The notes under the pieces: generated by a model
The model's input: only the letters and a program-made list of their open reading frames with translations
The model's database searches: none
What the model was told of the DNA's origin: nothing
Assembly: GCA_945878885.1 (NCBI GenBank)
Contig: CAMCUP010000013.1
Span: forward strand, 1-50,239
DNA from: Polynucleobacter meluiroseus
Lineage (GTDB): Bacteria; Pseudomonadota; Gammaproteobacteria; Burkholderiales; Burkholderiaceae
DNA: 50,239 nucleotides
Reading direction: 5' to 3'
Program-made: the position numbers and the translations under genes
Shown: positions 17,409-26,397 of the stretch, piece by piece
Layout: each line of letters starts with the position of its first letter
Numbering within the stretch: the stretch's first letter is position 1

Positions 17409-17460
17409 ACCAAGTGGTCAACAATGAACCATTATTGAACTTTTGGTCAATAAGACCAAA
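17409..17460. promoter_or_regulatory. Candidate TetR operator region between the hydroxylase operon and its regulator
   Basis: A perfect inverted repeat TTTGGTC-N5-GACCAAA at 17442-17460 sits 21 bases before the TetR start. A second, weaker site lies at 17409-17431, with ACCAAGTGGT and TGGT...ACCA. The half-site TGGTCAA occurs at 17415 and 17444, 29 bases apart. The position in a divergent gap beside a TetR gene is the classic place for autoregulated control of both operons. No test of binding is possible here. Confidence 0.55.
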
Positions 17461-17481
17461 TGAGGATAAACCCTTAAAGCC

Positions 17482-18162
17482 ATGGAATTGACAGCTAGCA
17501 TCATCTTAGATAAGCCCCCTGCCCTCCGGCGCAGGATGAATACGGTTGATCGTCAGAAACAAATTATCGATGGTGCTATTCAATTTTTTGCTCGGCACGG
17601 GATGGATGGGCAGCTCCGTAACCTTACTGATGAGCTGGGTATTGCCCATACCCTGCTTTACCATTACTTCCCCACCAAAGAGGCGTTAATTAAAAAGGTA
17701 TATCAAGAGGTTTTTGAGCAGCGCTGGAAAACTGAGTGGGAAGATTTGCTGGATGATAAAAGGCTCGAGCCCGAAGCGAAGCTAAATGCTTTTTATGCTG
17801 ATTACACCGCTAGTGTTTTGACTTACGACTTTGTACGTATTTTGATTTACTCGGGCCTTAGCGACCACGCAATTAGTGACCGATTTTTTGAATCTTTACG
17901 TTCACGCTTAATCCCGCGCTTGATTCGTGAAACGAGGAAGTACTGTAAACGTAATACGCGCAACAAACCCAGCAACCGGGAGCTCGAACTACTCATGGGC
18001 TTACACGGTGGCATTTTCTATATCGGCATTCGGCGGTGGATTTATGGACAAGCAATTTACAGCGCATCCTCACCAGATACCGATGAAGCGATTATTCGCG
18101 ATCGGATTTATTCTTATCTTTTATCAGCACAAAATCTATTTACTTCTTCAGCGAGGTCATGA
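17482..18162 (+). CDS. TetR/AcrR-family transcriptional regulator
   Basis: 226 residues. The N-terminal helix-turn-helix is at about 24-70 (RQKQIIDGAIQFFARHGMDG, then LTDELGIAHTLLYHYFPTKEALIKKVY), which is canonical TetR. The C-terminal ligand domain is unassigned. It probably represses the divergent molybdenum hydroxylase operon and its own transporter/monooxygenase operon until an inducer binds. The ATG at 17482 has only a weak Shine-Dalgarno; an ATG at 17536 would give the more usual short N-terminus. The stop overlaps the next start as ATGA. Confidence 0.9.
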   Translation: MELTASIILDKPPALRRRMNTVDRQKQIIDGAIQFFARHGMDGQLRNLTDELGIAHTLLYHYFPTKEALIKKVYQEVFEQRWKTEWEDLLDDKRLEPEAKLNAFYADYTASVLTYDFVRILIYSGLSDHAISDRFFESLRSRLIPRLIRETRKYCKRNTRNKPSNRELELLMGLHGGIFYIGIRRWIYGQAIYSASSPDTDEAIIRDRIYSYLLSAQNLFTSSARS

Positions 18163-18617
18163 TGGCTCCATTAACCCTAAATCATTTTTCCATTCGTAGT
18201 TTAGAAATTGATAAAACAGTAACTTTTTATTCAAAAGTTTTGGATTTAAAAAAAGGTCCACGACCCGACTTTCCCTTTCCAGGTGCTTGGCTTTATAGTG
18301 GCGCTGACAATGATTACAACAATGCAATACTTCACCTCATTGCTATCGATAAAAATGATCCAGCGGGTTTAAAAAAATACTTAGGCGATCGTGATACTGC
18401 TTCATTACAAGGTTCTGGAGCAATTGATCACATTGCTTTCTTAGCTGCTGGCTTAGGAGCGATGCTTCACAAGTTAAAAACCTTGGCGGTACCTTATCGC
18501 GAACGTACTGTACCGCTATTAAAATTACACCAAATTTTTGTCGATGACCCAAATGGTATTGTTATTGAACTCAATTATCCGGCCGCTGAAAAAGCGGCTC
18601 TAGAGGCTCAAGGCTAA
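18159..18617 (+). CDS. VOC-superfamily protein (glyoxalase/dioxygenase fold)
   Basis: 152 residues with two beta-alpha-beta-beta-beta units: LTLNHFSIRSLEIDKTVTFYSKVLDL at the start, IDHIAFLAAGLGAMLHKLKT in the middle, and a closing QIFVDDPNGIVIELNYPA. Candidate metal ligands are His in LNHF, His in IDHI and Glu in VIELNY, as in metal-binding VOC enzymes. The family contains glyoxalases, epimerases and extradiol dioxygenases, so the reaction is open. Translation is coupled to the TetR gene by a four-base overlap (a second ATG at 18162 is also possible). A monooxygenase gene follows after seven bases, suggesting a step in the same catabolic route. Confidence 0.82.
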   Translation: MMAPLTLNHFSIRSLEIDKTVTFYSKVLDLKKGPRPDFPFPGAWLYSGADNDYNNAILHLIAIDKNDPAGLKKYLGDRDTASLQGSGAIDHIAFLAAGLGAMLHKLKTLAVPYRERTVPLLKLHQIFVDDPNGIVIELNYPAAEKAALEAQG

Positions 18618-18624
18618 ATCATCA

Positions 18625-19890
18625 ATGGCAAAAATAATCGTCGCGGGTGGCTCTCTAGGTGGACTTTTTGTCGCCAATATGCTGCTCCGTCAAGGCCATG
18701 ATGTTGCTATTTTGGAGAAGGCCTTTGGCTCGCTTGATGGCCGTGGAGCGGGTATCGTGACCCATGACGCGCTGGCTGAAGCACTCCTCATTGCGGGTGT
18801 TCCCGCGAGCGAATCACTCGGAGTACAGGTTGAGAAACGCGTTACCTTGGGAGTTGATGGCGAATGTCTCGATGCAATGAACTTGCCCCAAATCTTAACC
18901 TCGTGGAGTAGGCTTTACCACCTACTTAAAAATCAATTCCCACCTGAACGATATTTACAAGGTAAAACGATTGTTAGCCTCAGTCAAACCGACGGCGCCG
19001 TAAAAATTACCTGCGAAGATCGTAGCGAGTATGAGGCTGAGCTCTTAATTGCCTCCGATGGCATTCGCTCGGGGGTACGGGCACAACTCGCTCCTACTGT
19101 TCAACCTGAATATGCTGGTTATGTTGCTTGGCGTGGTGTTTGTGATGAAAGCGTACTGTCAAATTACACTTTAGCAAGTCTTTTTAATTACTTTGGTTTT
19201 TGCTTGCCCAGTGGCGAGCAAATGCTTGGCTATCCTGTGGCTGGCTCGGGTAACGATACGCGAGCTGGCAAACGCCGCTATAACTTTGTTTGGTATCGAC
19301 CAGCTAGCGCGAGCCAAGAACTGCCTAATTTACTCACTGATGCCGACGGCGTTAATTATCCTTTAGGAATTCCCCCCGCCAAAGTTGCTTGGCGTCATAT
19401 TGCTCATATGCGAGCAACTGCGCGGACGATTTTGGCGCCACAATTTGCCGAAATTACTGAAAAAACTCCCCAACCTTTTTTCCAAGCCATTTATGATCTT
19501 AGCTCTAGCCAAATTGCCTTTAATCGAGTTGCCCTAATGGGCGATGCTGCCTTTGTTGGTCGTCCCCATGTCGGTATGGGCGTTACCAAGGCAGGTGATG
19601 AAGCACGCGTCATTGCAAGTTGCATTGAGACCTTTGGGGCCACACCAAAAGCCTTGCTGGCTTATCAGAATTCTCGTCTTACCCTTGGCCAACAGGTGGT
19701 AAAACGAGCGCAGTACCTTGGGCGTTATATGCAGTCTCAAGGCAAACAAAGTAATTCAGGCGAGTTTCATGCTACTGCCATTAAACGCAATGCCAACACA
19801 GTGATGTCTGAAACCGCAGTCGATATTAGTCAATTACTATTAGAAGGTAAGGCAGTACCACAAGAATTTCAGCATTCAGTTAAGATTTAA
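18625..19890 (+). CDS. FAD-dependent aromatic monooxygenase related to 2,6-dihydroxypyridine 3-monooxygenase
   Basis: 421 residues. Class A flavin hydroxylase motifs: the FAD fold VAGGSLGGLFVANML at the start, the DG motif SDGIRSGVRAQL, and the GD motif MGDAAFVGRPHVGMGVTKAGDEA. The block YAGYVAWRGVCDE and the wording of the GD motif resemble dihydroxypyridine hydroxylase (DHPH) of nicotine degraders more than UbiH or salicylate hydroxylase. It would add one hydroxyl group to an activated ring with NAD(P)H and O2. It sits between the VOC gene and an ABC importer and opposite a molybdenum hydroxylase, the same pair of enzyme types used in nicotine and pyridine breakdown. The exact substrate is unknown. 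Confidence 0.83.
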   Translation: MAKIIVAGGSLGGLFVANMLLRQGHDVAILEKAFGSLDGRGAGIVTHDALAEALLIAGVPASESLGVQVEKRVTLGVDGECLDAMNLPQILTSWSRLYHLLKNQFPPERYLQGKTIVSLSQTDGAVKITCEDRSEYEAELLIASDGIRSGVRAQLAPTVQPEYAGYVAWRGVCDESVLSNYTLASLFNYFGFCLPSGEQMLGYPVAGSGNDTRAGKRRYNFVWYRPASASQELPNLLTDADGVNYPLGIPPAKVAWRHIAHMRATARTILAPQFAEITEKTPQPFFQAIYDLSSSQIAFNRVALMGDAAFVGRPHVGMGVTKAGDEARVIASCIETFGATPKALLAYQNSRLTLGQQVVKRAQYLGRYMQSQGKQSNSGEFHATAIKRNANTVMSETAVDISQLLLEGKAVPQEFQHSVKI

Positions 19891-19925
19891 AAATAAAGTA
19901 TTTAAATTAGGTATTTATTTCAATA

Positions 19926-19939
19926 TAAAAACGTTTTTA
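19926..19939. promoter_or_regulatory. Perfect 14-base palindrome before the ABC binding-protein gene
   Basis: TAAAAACGTTTTTA lies just before the Shine-Dalgarno GAAGGAG of the binding-protein gene, in a 63-base AT-rich gap that also contains AAATAAA and TTTATTT arms. It may be an operator or part of an internal promoter. It could also be chance in AT-rich DNA. Confidence 0.3.
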
Positions 19940-19953
19940 GTGAAGGAGACACC

Positions 19954-21189
19954 ATGAGCCGTAAATTAACCAACCAACAGCGTCGCAAAATCTTAATTGG
20001 TGGCGCTACTGTAGCTTCATCGCCATTTTGGTTCAATATTGCCAAAGCCCAATCTGCCCCAATTAAGATTGGTTTTCCAACTCCCCTTACCGGACCATTT
20101 TCAGCGGAAGCACAAGATCAAGCTCGAGCTGCCGATTTGGCGATTAAAGAATTTAATGAAGCTGGCGGTTTTAATGGGCGTAAAGCAGAGTTACTAGTGC
20201 GTGATGACAAACTTAACCCTGGCGAAGCTGCTACTCGCACTCTAGAATTAATTGAAAAAGATAAGGTGGATTATGTGGTCGGCTCTTTATCTGCCGCTAC
20301 TCAGCTCTCAATTAATGCAGTTTGTAAAGAGCGCAAAGTCATCTTTAATTCAATTAGCCAGTCTGATGCCATCAATGAAGTTAAAGATTGGAGCATCTAC
20401 ACCTTTCATGAGGCACTTAATCCCACCATGACTGCTGGCGCTGTAGCCCGTTACGCAATTCCCCGCTTCGGTAAAAAAATTGTTTTTCTCACTGCCGACT
20501 ATGCCTATGGCCATGAGATGGTACGAGCTTTTGAACGCGCTGGTAAAAAAATGGGGGCAACTACCCTTGCTGATATCCGTCACCCACTTGGCGCTGCAGA
20601 TTACTCCGCTTTTTTGCCGCGGATTAAAGCTTTGAATCCTGATATTTTGGTTTTATGTAACTTTGGCCGTGATTTAGTTAACTCAGCTAAGCAATGTACC
20701 GACTTTGGCTTAAAGAACAGCATGAAAATTGTTACGCCGGTGTTGCTCTATACCGCGCGTCAAGCAGGCGGTCCAGAGGCCTTTGAAGGCATCATGGGCG
20801 GCACTTCTTATTATTGGGGTCTTGAAGATCGTATTCCGAGTGCCAAAATATTTAATGATCGTTTCCGCAAAGCCTACGGAGGCGCGGTACCATCCGACTA
20901 TGGTGCCTTAGGGTACTCAGGTATTCGCAGTATTTTGCAAGCCATTAAAAATGCGAAGTCTACCGATACCCCGAAAGTTATTACGGCTCTCGAACAATTA
21001 AAATATGATTGGTATAAGGGCCCCGAATATTACCGCAAATGCGATCATCAGGCAGTGCAATCAGTCATATTGATCGATTCGAAATCAAAAAATATGAAAG
21101 ATAAGTACGATGTCTTTAATATTCTACAGATCGATCCAATCTCAGAAGAAAATATGCGCAGTTGTGCAGAGCTAGGTTTTAAGGTTTAA
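19954..21189 (+). CDS. Liv-type ABC transporter substrate-binding protein
   Basis: 411 residues, Peripla_BP_6 family. The N-terminus carries a twin-arginine-like signal (QQRRKILIGG, then a hydrophobic run ending AKAQ). The mature part begins IKIGFPTPLTGPFSAEAQDQARAADLAIKEFN, typical of LivJ/LivK and of aromatic-acid or amide binding relatives. A strong AAGGAG ribosome site precedes the ATG. It heads the transporter gene set and is separated from the permease genes by a terminator-like hairpin. The location after an aromatic monooxygenase suggests the ligand is an aromatic or heterocyclic compound rather than leucine. Confidence 0.9.
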   Translation: MSRKLTNQQRRKILIGGATVASSPFWFNIAKAQSAPIKIGFPTPLTGPFSAEAQDQARAADLAIKEFNEAGGFNGRKAELLVRDDKLNPGEAATRTLELIEKDKVDYVVGSLSAATQLSINAVCKERKVIFNSISQSDAINEVKDWSIYTFHEALNPTMTAGAVARYAIPRFGKKIVFLTADYAYGHEMVRAFERAGKKMGATTLADIRHPLGAADYSAFLPRIKALNPDILVLCNFGRDLVNSAKQCTDFGLKNSMKIVTPVLLYTARQAGGPEAFEGIMGGTSYYWGLEDRIPSAKIFNDRFRKAYGGAVPSDYGALGYSGIRSILQAIKNAKSTDTPKVITALEQLKYDWYKGPEYYRKCDHQAVQSVILIDSKSKNMKDKYDVFNILQIDPISEENMRSCAELGFKV

Positions 21190-21215
21190 GCATAAAATAG
21201 CGCTTGAACTAAGGG

Positions 21216-21253
21216 CCGGTACCCATAGGTGTAGTTATGGGTATCGGTTTTTT
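21216..21253 (+). terminator. Intra-operon terminator/attenuator after the binding-protein gene
   Basis: Arms CCGGTACCCATA (21216-21227) and TATGGGTATCGG (21236-21247) pair with one mismatch around an eight-base loop and are followed by six T. Placed between the binding-protein and permease genes, it would lower permease expression relative to the binding protein, or protect the upstream mRNA. Confidence 0.8.
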
Positions 21254-21266
21254 AATTTAAAGCACG

Positions 21267-22151
21267 ATGACTGGATTAACCCTCGACTTACTCTGCATGC
21301 AAATGCTCACAGGCATCGCCCTGGGGAGCATTTATGCCCTGCTTGCACTTGGCCTATGTTTAATTTTTGGCATGCTCACAGTCGTCAATTTTGCCCATGG
21401 GGCATTTTTTATGGTCGGCGCTTTTTTGGGCGTGTATTTTTTAGGACTAACTGGAAACTTTTGGTTTAGTTTACTGTTGGTGCCCCTCATTACAGGTGTT
21501 ATGGGCTTATTTACTGAACGCTTTTTGGTACGTCCAATGTATGGGCGAGGCATTGACTACCCCCTACTGCTTACCTTTGGCTTATCGTATGTATTAATTG
21601 AATTGACTCGTATTATTTTTGGCATTGAAGGCATGCCATCCATAACTCCTGCAGGACTTACAGGCTCAGTAAATGTTGGCTTTGGTTACTTTCCTAAATA
21701 CCGTCTCTTTTTAATCTTGGCTACGGCAGTAATTATTTTATGCATCTGGTTATTTATTCAAAAAACCCGCTATGGCTTAATTATTAAAGCAGGTTCACGT
21801 GATCAAGAAATTCTTAAAGTTTTGGGTGTCGATATTGCCAAGGTATGGTTAATAGTCTTTGCAGTGGGTACTGCAATTGCTGGTTTATCAGGCATCTTAG
21901 CCTCACCCACACGTTCAGTAAACCCCGAAATGGGCATCCCTATTTTGGCGGAATCATTCGTCGTAACGGTAGTGGGCGGAATGGGCTCGCCAGTTGGCGC
22001 GGTAGTAGCGGGCTTATTAGTAGGCATTGTTTACAGTATGACCTCTTTATTTGCACCAGAATTAGCCGAACTATCAATCTTTGTCTTAATGGCTGTAGTG
22101 CTTATCATTCGTCCGCAAGGTCTGTTTGGTAAGGCTGGATTAATGGGTTAG
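21267..22151 (+). CDS. livH: Branched-chain-type ABC permease LivH
   Basis: 294 residues, about eight membrane helices. Family motifs: LGSIYALLALGLCLIFGMLTVVNFAHGAFFMVGA near the N-terminus, YGLIIKAGSRDQEILKVLGVDI in the cytoplasmic loop, and VVGGMGSPVGAVVAGLLVGI towards the end. It forms the inner-membrane pore with LivM. The start ATG follows the attenuator by 13 bases and has only a weak ribosome site. The symbol denotes family position; the substrate need not be an amino acid. Confidence 0.9.
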   Translation: MTGLTLDLLCMQMLTGIALGSIYALLALGLCLIFGMLTVVNFAHGAFFMVGAFLGVYFLGLTGNFWFSLLLVPLITGVMGLFTERFLVRPMYGRGIDYPLLLTFGLSYVLIELTRIIFGIEGMPSITPAGLTGSVNVGFGYFPKYRLFLILATAVIILCIWLFIQKTRYGLIIKAGSRDQEILKVLGVDIAKVWLIVFAVGTAIAGLSGILASPTRSVNPEMGIPILAESFVVTVVGGMGSPVGAVVAGLLVGIVYSMTSLFAPELAELSIFVLMAVVLIIRPQGLFGKAGLMG

Positions 22152-22163
22152 AAAAAGCTGCCA

Positions 22164-23144
22164 ATGAAACCTTCACCTTCCACGCTAGCTAATATAACGA
22201 ATGCTCTTGCACGTCACCGCGTACTATCGGTTGCAATTGCTTTAATGATTCTGCCCTTCGTCATGCCCTACGAAGCGCTAGCAATTAATATTTTAGTGTT
22301 TGGCTTATTTGCCATGGGCTTTAATTTGTTGTTTGGTTATATGGGGATGCTCTCTTTTGGTCATGGCGCATTTTTGGGTATGGGGGGCTACCTAACTGGC
22401 ATTAGCATGGTCCATTTTTCCCTGCCTTGGGGCGTTGCCATACTTATTGGCGTACTGGGAGCGGCCCTAGGTGGCTTGGTAATGGGCTTTTTAGCGATTC
22501 GTACTCGCGGTATCTATTTTTCAATGGTGACCCTTGCCTTAGGGCAAATTATTTATTACATTTTTTATAAAGCCGAAAGCCTTACCGGTGGGGAAAATGG
22601 CTTGCGGGGGGTGAAGGTAGAAGCCTTTTCGGTCTTTGGCTTTACGGTCGATTTTCTTAATCCAGTCACTAAGTACTATTTTATTTTTCTGTTTGTGTTG
22701 GCAGCTATTTGGTTCATCTCGCGAATTTTAAATTCACCACTTGGGGCAGTAATGGAGGCGATTCGTGAAAATGAAAAAAGAGCTGCTGCCTGCGGATTTA
22801 ATGTCGCCCGTACTAAGTTATTAGTATTTATTTTGTCCGCCGGAATTTGTGGCTTAGCAGGTTCGCTACGTGCTTTGCATCTGTCGATTGTGCCAATCGA
22901 CTCTTTGCATTACTTGCAATCGGGTCAAGCCGTAATGATGAGTATTTTAGGTGGCATGGGCACGTTCTTTGGGCCCTTTATTGGCGCTGCTGTCATGTTA
23001 TATCTTGAAGATGTAATTACTAGTTTCACGACCCACTGGATGTTGGTCGTGGGCCTTATCTTTATGTTTTTTGTACTCTTTTTCCCGCAAGGAATTTGGG
23101 GCAGCATTTTGCATAAATTACCGCTTTCAAAAAATTCAAAATGA
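22164..23144 (+). CDS. livM: Branched-chain-type ABC permease LivM
   Basis: 326 residues, about nine membrane helices. Motifs: FNLLFGYMGMLSFGHGAFLGMGGYLTG, then the loop GAVMEAIRENEKRAAACGFNVARTKLLVF and ILGGMGTFFGPFIGAAVM. All are characteristic of LivM. It pairs with LivH. Twelve bases separate it from livH; its stop overlaps the livG start as ATGA. Confidence 0.9.
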   Translation: MKPSPSTLANITNALARHRVLSVAIALMILPFVMPYEALAINILVFGLFAMGFNLLFGYMGMLSFGHGAFLGMGGYLTGISMVHFSLPWGVAILIGVLGAALGGLVMGFLAIRTRGIYFSMVTLALGQIIYYIFYKAESLTGGENGLRGVKVEAFSVFGFTVDFLNPVTKYYFIFLFVLAAIWFISRILNSPLGAVMEAIRENEKRAAACGFNVARTKLLVFILSAGICGLAGSLRALHLSIVPIDSLHYLQSGQAVMMSILGGMGTFFGPFIGAAVMLYLEDVITSFTTHWMLVVGLIFMFFVLFFPQGIWGSILHKLPLSKNSK

Positions 23145-23896
23145 GTCTTTTACCGCACACCACAATCCTTGAGGCCCGCAATCTTACCATGTACTTTGGT
23201 AAGTTTCGGGCACTGAATGATGTTTCAGCAAGTTTTGCAGCAGGATCTTTAACGGCCATTATTGGCCCTAATGGCGCTGGTAAAAGCACTTTTTTTAATC
23301 TTCTTAGTGGCGCCTTTCCCCCCTCAGGTGGCGAAATTATATTTAATGGTGACAACATTACAGGACAGCAACAATACGAATTTCCGCGACTGGGAATTTC
23401 AAAAAGTTTTCAAATTACCAATGTTTTTAAAAAACTTAGCGTACATGAAAACGTTCGGGTTGCAGCCCAAATGGAGGTATCTCGTTTTAATTTCTTGAAA
23501 AATGCACAAAGTTATCCTGATCCCATTGCCGTCGCCGAAGAACTACTGCGGCGAGTTAATTTAGAAAAATTACGTGATCGTAAGGCAGGTGATTTAGCGC
23601 ACGGCCAACAACGTGCCCTCGAAATTGCCATGGCCTTAGCCTGTAACCCCAGCTTATTATTATTAGATGAACCAACTGCTGGCATGTCACCTGAAGAAAC
23701 GCTGGTAATGATGGATTTAATTCGCACCTTAGCTACTGAGCGTACCGTCATTCTGGTTGAGCACAAAATGAAGTTAATTATGGGTCTTTGCCAACGTATT
23801 ATTGTTTTACATCATGGCGAATTTTTGGCCGAGGGCAGCCCCGAAGAAATTCAGAGTAATGCTGAGGTGCGACGTGTTTATTTGGGTCAGAGCTAA
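23141..23896 (+). CDS. livG: Liv-type ABC ATP-binding protein LivG
   Basis: 251 residues with Walker A GPNGAGKST, a signature loop in LAHGQQRALEIAMAL (H in place of the usual S), Walker B LLLLDEPTAGMSPEE and a VEHKM switch. The AHGQQR form is normal for LivG proteins. It energises uptake together with LivF. Confidence 0.92.
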   Translation: MSLLPHTTILEARNLTMYFGKFRALNDVSASFAAGSLTAIIGPNGAGKSTFFNLLSGAFPPSGGEIIFNGDNITGQQQYEFPRLGISKSFQITNVFKKLSVHENVRVAAQMEVSRFNFLKNAQSYPDPIAVAEELLRRVNLEKLRDRKAGDLAHGQQRALEIAMALACNPSLLLLDEPTAGMSPEETLVMMDLIRTLATERTVILVEHKMKLIMGLCQRIIVLHHGEFLAEGSPEEIQSNAEVRRVYLGQS

Positions 23897-23898
23897 TA

Positions 23899-24603
23899 AT
23901 GTTCAAAGTTGAAAAGCTTAATGCTTGGTATGACCAAAGCCACGTGATTCAAGGTATTTCTCTTGAAATTCAACGCGGTGAAATAGTGACGCTCATGGGT
24001 CGTAATGGGGCTGGTAAAACAACCACTCTGCGTACCTTAATGGGTTTAATCGAGAAACGCAGTGGCACTGCTTTGCTTGATGGCGTTTCTTTTCTAGCAC
24101 AACCAGCACACCTTCGCTACCACCTTGGTTTGGCTTACGTTCCTGAAGATCGGCGCATTGTGCCGGGCTTAACAGTCAAAGAAAATCTTGAGCTCGGCGT
24201 GATCGCGAAAAAATCGCGTGGCGATTTACACGCCTTAGTTGATGAAATCGCCGAAACATTTCCGCGTCTTAAAGAGCGTTTAAATCAAGATGGCAGCTCA
24301 CTATCGGGTGGTGAACAACAAATGCTCGCGATTGCTAGAGCCATGATTGCTAAACCAAAAATGATTTTGCTCGATGAGCCATCTGAAGGCATCATGCCAG
24401 TTTTAGTCGAAGAAATGTTTGAATTATTTGTCCGCATGCGCAGCCAAGGCATTACTATTTTATTAGTTGAACAAAATGTTCAGCAAGCCCTCTCGATTTC
24501 AGATCGAGCCTATATCCTTGATCAAGGTGAAATTGTCTTCGAAGGTACTGCGCAAGGCTTATTAGCTAACGATGAAATTCAGCAAAAATATTGCGCAGTT
24601 TAA
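23899..24603 (+). CDS. livF: Liv-type ABC ATP-binding protein LivF
   Basis: 234 residues with Walker A GRNGAGKTT, signature LSGGEQQMLAIARAM, Walker B MILLDEPSEGIMP and the VEQN switch characteristic of LivF. It starts two bases after livG ends. The five-gene importer (binding protein, two permeases, two ATPases) is complete. A possible weak terminator hairpin (GTTGCT/AGCGAC around 24624-24648) follows before the convergent YqaA-like gene. Confidence 0.92.
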   Translation: MFKVEKLNAWYDQSHVIQGISLEIQRGEIVTLMGRNGAGKTTTLRTLMGLIEKRSGTALLDGVSFLAQPAHLRYHLGLAYVPEDRRIVPGLTVKENLELGVIAKKSRGDLHALVDEIAETFPRLKERLNQDGSSLSGGEQQMLAIARAMIAKPKMILLDEPSEGIMPVLVEEMFELFVRMRSQGITILLVEQNVQQALSISDRAYILDQGEIVFEGTAQGLLANDEIQQKYCAV

Positions 24604-24654
24604 AAAGTACTCAAGAGTAATAGTTGCTAACAGTGTTTGCCAGCGACTTTCAAT

Positions 24655-25167
24655 TTAATGTAAAACTGGTAAATGCAACCATTCGGCCAATTGATGCCAA
24701 TATTGCAGAGGAATTTCAGCTAACAACCAAGTTAAGGTTATAAAACGTAATAGCTTTCCAATTGCCATATAGATGAGACAAGGTAGCCATGCCAACCGCA
24801 TCCATCCAGCAACTAAGCAGAGGGGGTCGCCAATGCCTGGCAACCAAGCTAATAACAACAACTTCGGGCCACTTCGTTCAAGCCACTTTTCAAGACGGTA
24901 ATGGGTTGGCCCCTTTAAAGATTCATAAGCATTACGCGCCACTAAACCCATCCACCAATCAAGCATACCGCCCAAAGTATTGCCTAAGGTTGCCACGCCG
25001 ATAGCTACCCAATACATCTCGGGTCGCAGACTAATATAGCCAAACAAAATTGGTTCTGAGCCAAATGGAATTAAAGTTGCTGAAGCAAATGCAGTAATAA
25101 ACAAAGCACTTAAGCCAACTTCAGGTAACTGCACCCATTGTAATAATTGCTGGAGAATTTCTGCCAT
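24655..25167 (-). CDS. YqaA-family (DedA/SNARE-associated) inner-membrane protein
   Basis: 170 residues with about four hydrophobic segments. The pattern SATLIPFGSEPILF near the N-terminus, GNTLGGMLDWWMG in the middle, and the arginine-containing LLLAWLPGIGDPLCLVAGWMRL match YqaA proteins, small relatives of DedA membrane proteins thought to act in lipid or proton-dependent transport. Its ATG overlaps the TAA of the CoA-transferase gene by one base (TAATG), so the two are translated together, although no biochemical link is obvious. Confidence 0.8.
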   Translation of the reverse strand: MAEILQQLLQWVQLPEVGLSALFITAFASATLIPFGSEPILFGYISLRPEMYWVAIGVATLGNTLGGMLDWWMGLVARNAYESLKGPTHYRLEKWLERSGPKLLLLAWLPGIGDPLCLVAGWMRLAWLPCLIYMAIGKLLRFITLTWLLAEIPLQYWHQLAEWLHLPVLH

Positions 25168-26360
25168 TAAGCAATAACTCCAGCTAACCGTAAGCTGGTT
25201 ATTTGTGCTTGAGTAATACCGGCAGCAAGTAAAACGGTATCGGTATGTTCGCCTAGGGTAGGTGCACGTTGGCGAATCGCGCCAGGATTGCGCGATAACT
25301 TCGGAAAAATAGCTGGCATAGCCACTGACAAACCATCGGCAGATTTGATGGTAGTGATTGCTCCGCGCGCGGCATAATGTGCATCGCTAGCAATATCTTG
25401 TGCGGTATAAATTCGACCAGCTGGTACTTCTGCACTTAATAAACGCTTTAACAAGGCTTCGAGTTTCAAATGACGTGTCCACTTAGCGATTGCTGCATCA
25501 ATTTCAGCGGCTCGTTTAGCTCTACCATCATTGCGCGCTAAGGCGGGGTCATCAGCCAAATCGGCGCGTCCAATTAAACCCATTAAGCGTTTAAAAATAG
25601 AGTCGCCATTACCCGCAATTAAAATATATTGACCATCAGCACAGGGATAGGCATTTGAAGGGGCAATGCCTGGTAAAGCACCGCCAGCAGGCTGTCGAAC
25701 TGCACCAAAAACGGAATATTCTGGCAGCAAGCTTTCGGTTAAATTAAATACAGATTCATACAATGCTACATCAATCATTTGTCCTTCACCACCCCGCGCA
25801 TCGCGCTCGTAAAGCGCCAATAAAACGCCCATAGCACCATGTAGGCCTGCGATCGTATCGCCCAAAGAGATGCCCGCCCTTACTGGTACGCCGCCAGGCT
25901 CACCAGTGATATAGCGCAACCCTGCCATTGCCTCACCAATTGCTGCAAAACCAGGCTCATCGCGCCGCGGACCATCTTGACCATACCCTGAAATGCGCAA
26001 CATGATTAAACGCGGATTAAGGCGATGCAACTCTTCCCAACCCAAGCCCCACTTTTCAAGAGTTCCAGGGCGAAAGTTTTCTACTAGAACATCTGCCTCT
26101 AGGGCCAAACTGCGGGCAATTGCTTGACCTTCCGGCACGCGTAAATCGAGACAAACTGACTCTTTATTGCGCGACTGTGCTTGCCACCAGACCGAAGTGC
26201 CTTCATATAACATCCGCCATTTGCGCAAGGGGTCGCCCTCACCCGGCGCCTCAATTTTAATAATCTCGGCACCAAAATCAGCTAGAGTTTTGGCGGCAAA
26301 AGGCCCGGCGATTAATTGCCCTAACTCCAACACCTTAATTCCTGCCAGAATTTGACGCAT
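25167..26360 (-). CDS. Class III (CaiB/BaiF) CoA-transferase, copy 1
   Basis: 397 residues. The N-terminal block IKVLELGQLIAGPFAAKTLADFGAEIIKIE and the catalytic-aspartate region SLGDTIAGLHGAMG (Asp168) are diagnostic of family III transferases, which move CoA between carboxylic acids. The substrate is unknown. It is divergent from the acyl-CoA dehydrogenase gene across a gap with a strong inverted repeat and is distinct in sequence from copy 2 at 27638. Presumably it activates an acid formed by ring opening or taken up by the adjacent importer. Confidence 0.9.
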   Translation of the reverse strand: MRQILAGIKVLELGQLIAGPFAAKTLADFGAEIIKIEAPGEGDPLRKWRMLYEGTSVWWQAQSRNKESVCLDLRVPEGQAIARSLALEADVLVENFRPGTLEKWGLGWEELHRLNPRLIMLRISGYGQDGPRRDEPGFAAIGEAMAGLRYITGEPGGVPVRAGISLGDTIAGLHGAMGVLLALYERDARGGEGQMIDVALYESVFNLTESLLPEYSVFGAVRQPAGGALPGIAPSNAYPCADGQYILIAGNGDSIFKRLMGLIGRADLADDPALARNDGRAKRAAEIDAAIAKWTRHLKLEALLKRLLSAEVPAGRIYTAQDIASDAHYAARGAITTIKSADGLSVAMPAIFPKLSRNPGAIRQRAPTLGEHTDTVLLAAGITQAQITSLRLAGVIA

Positions 26361-26397
26361 GGCTTACCCTTCATTGGTAACAGCTAAATAAACAATT

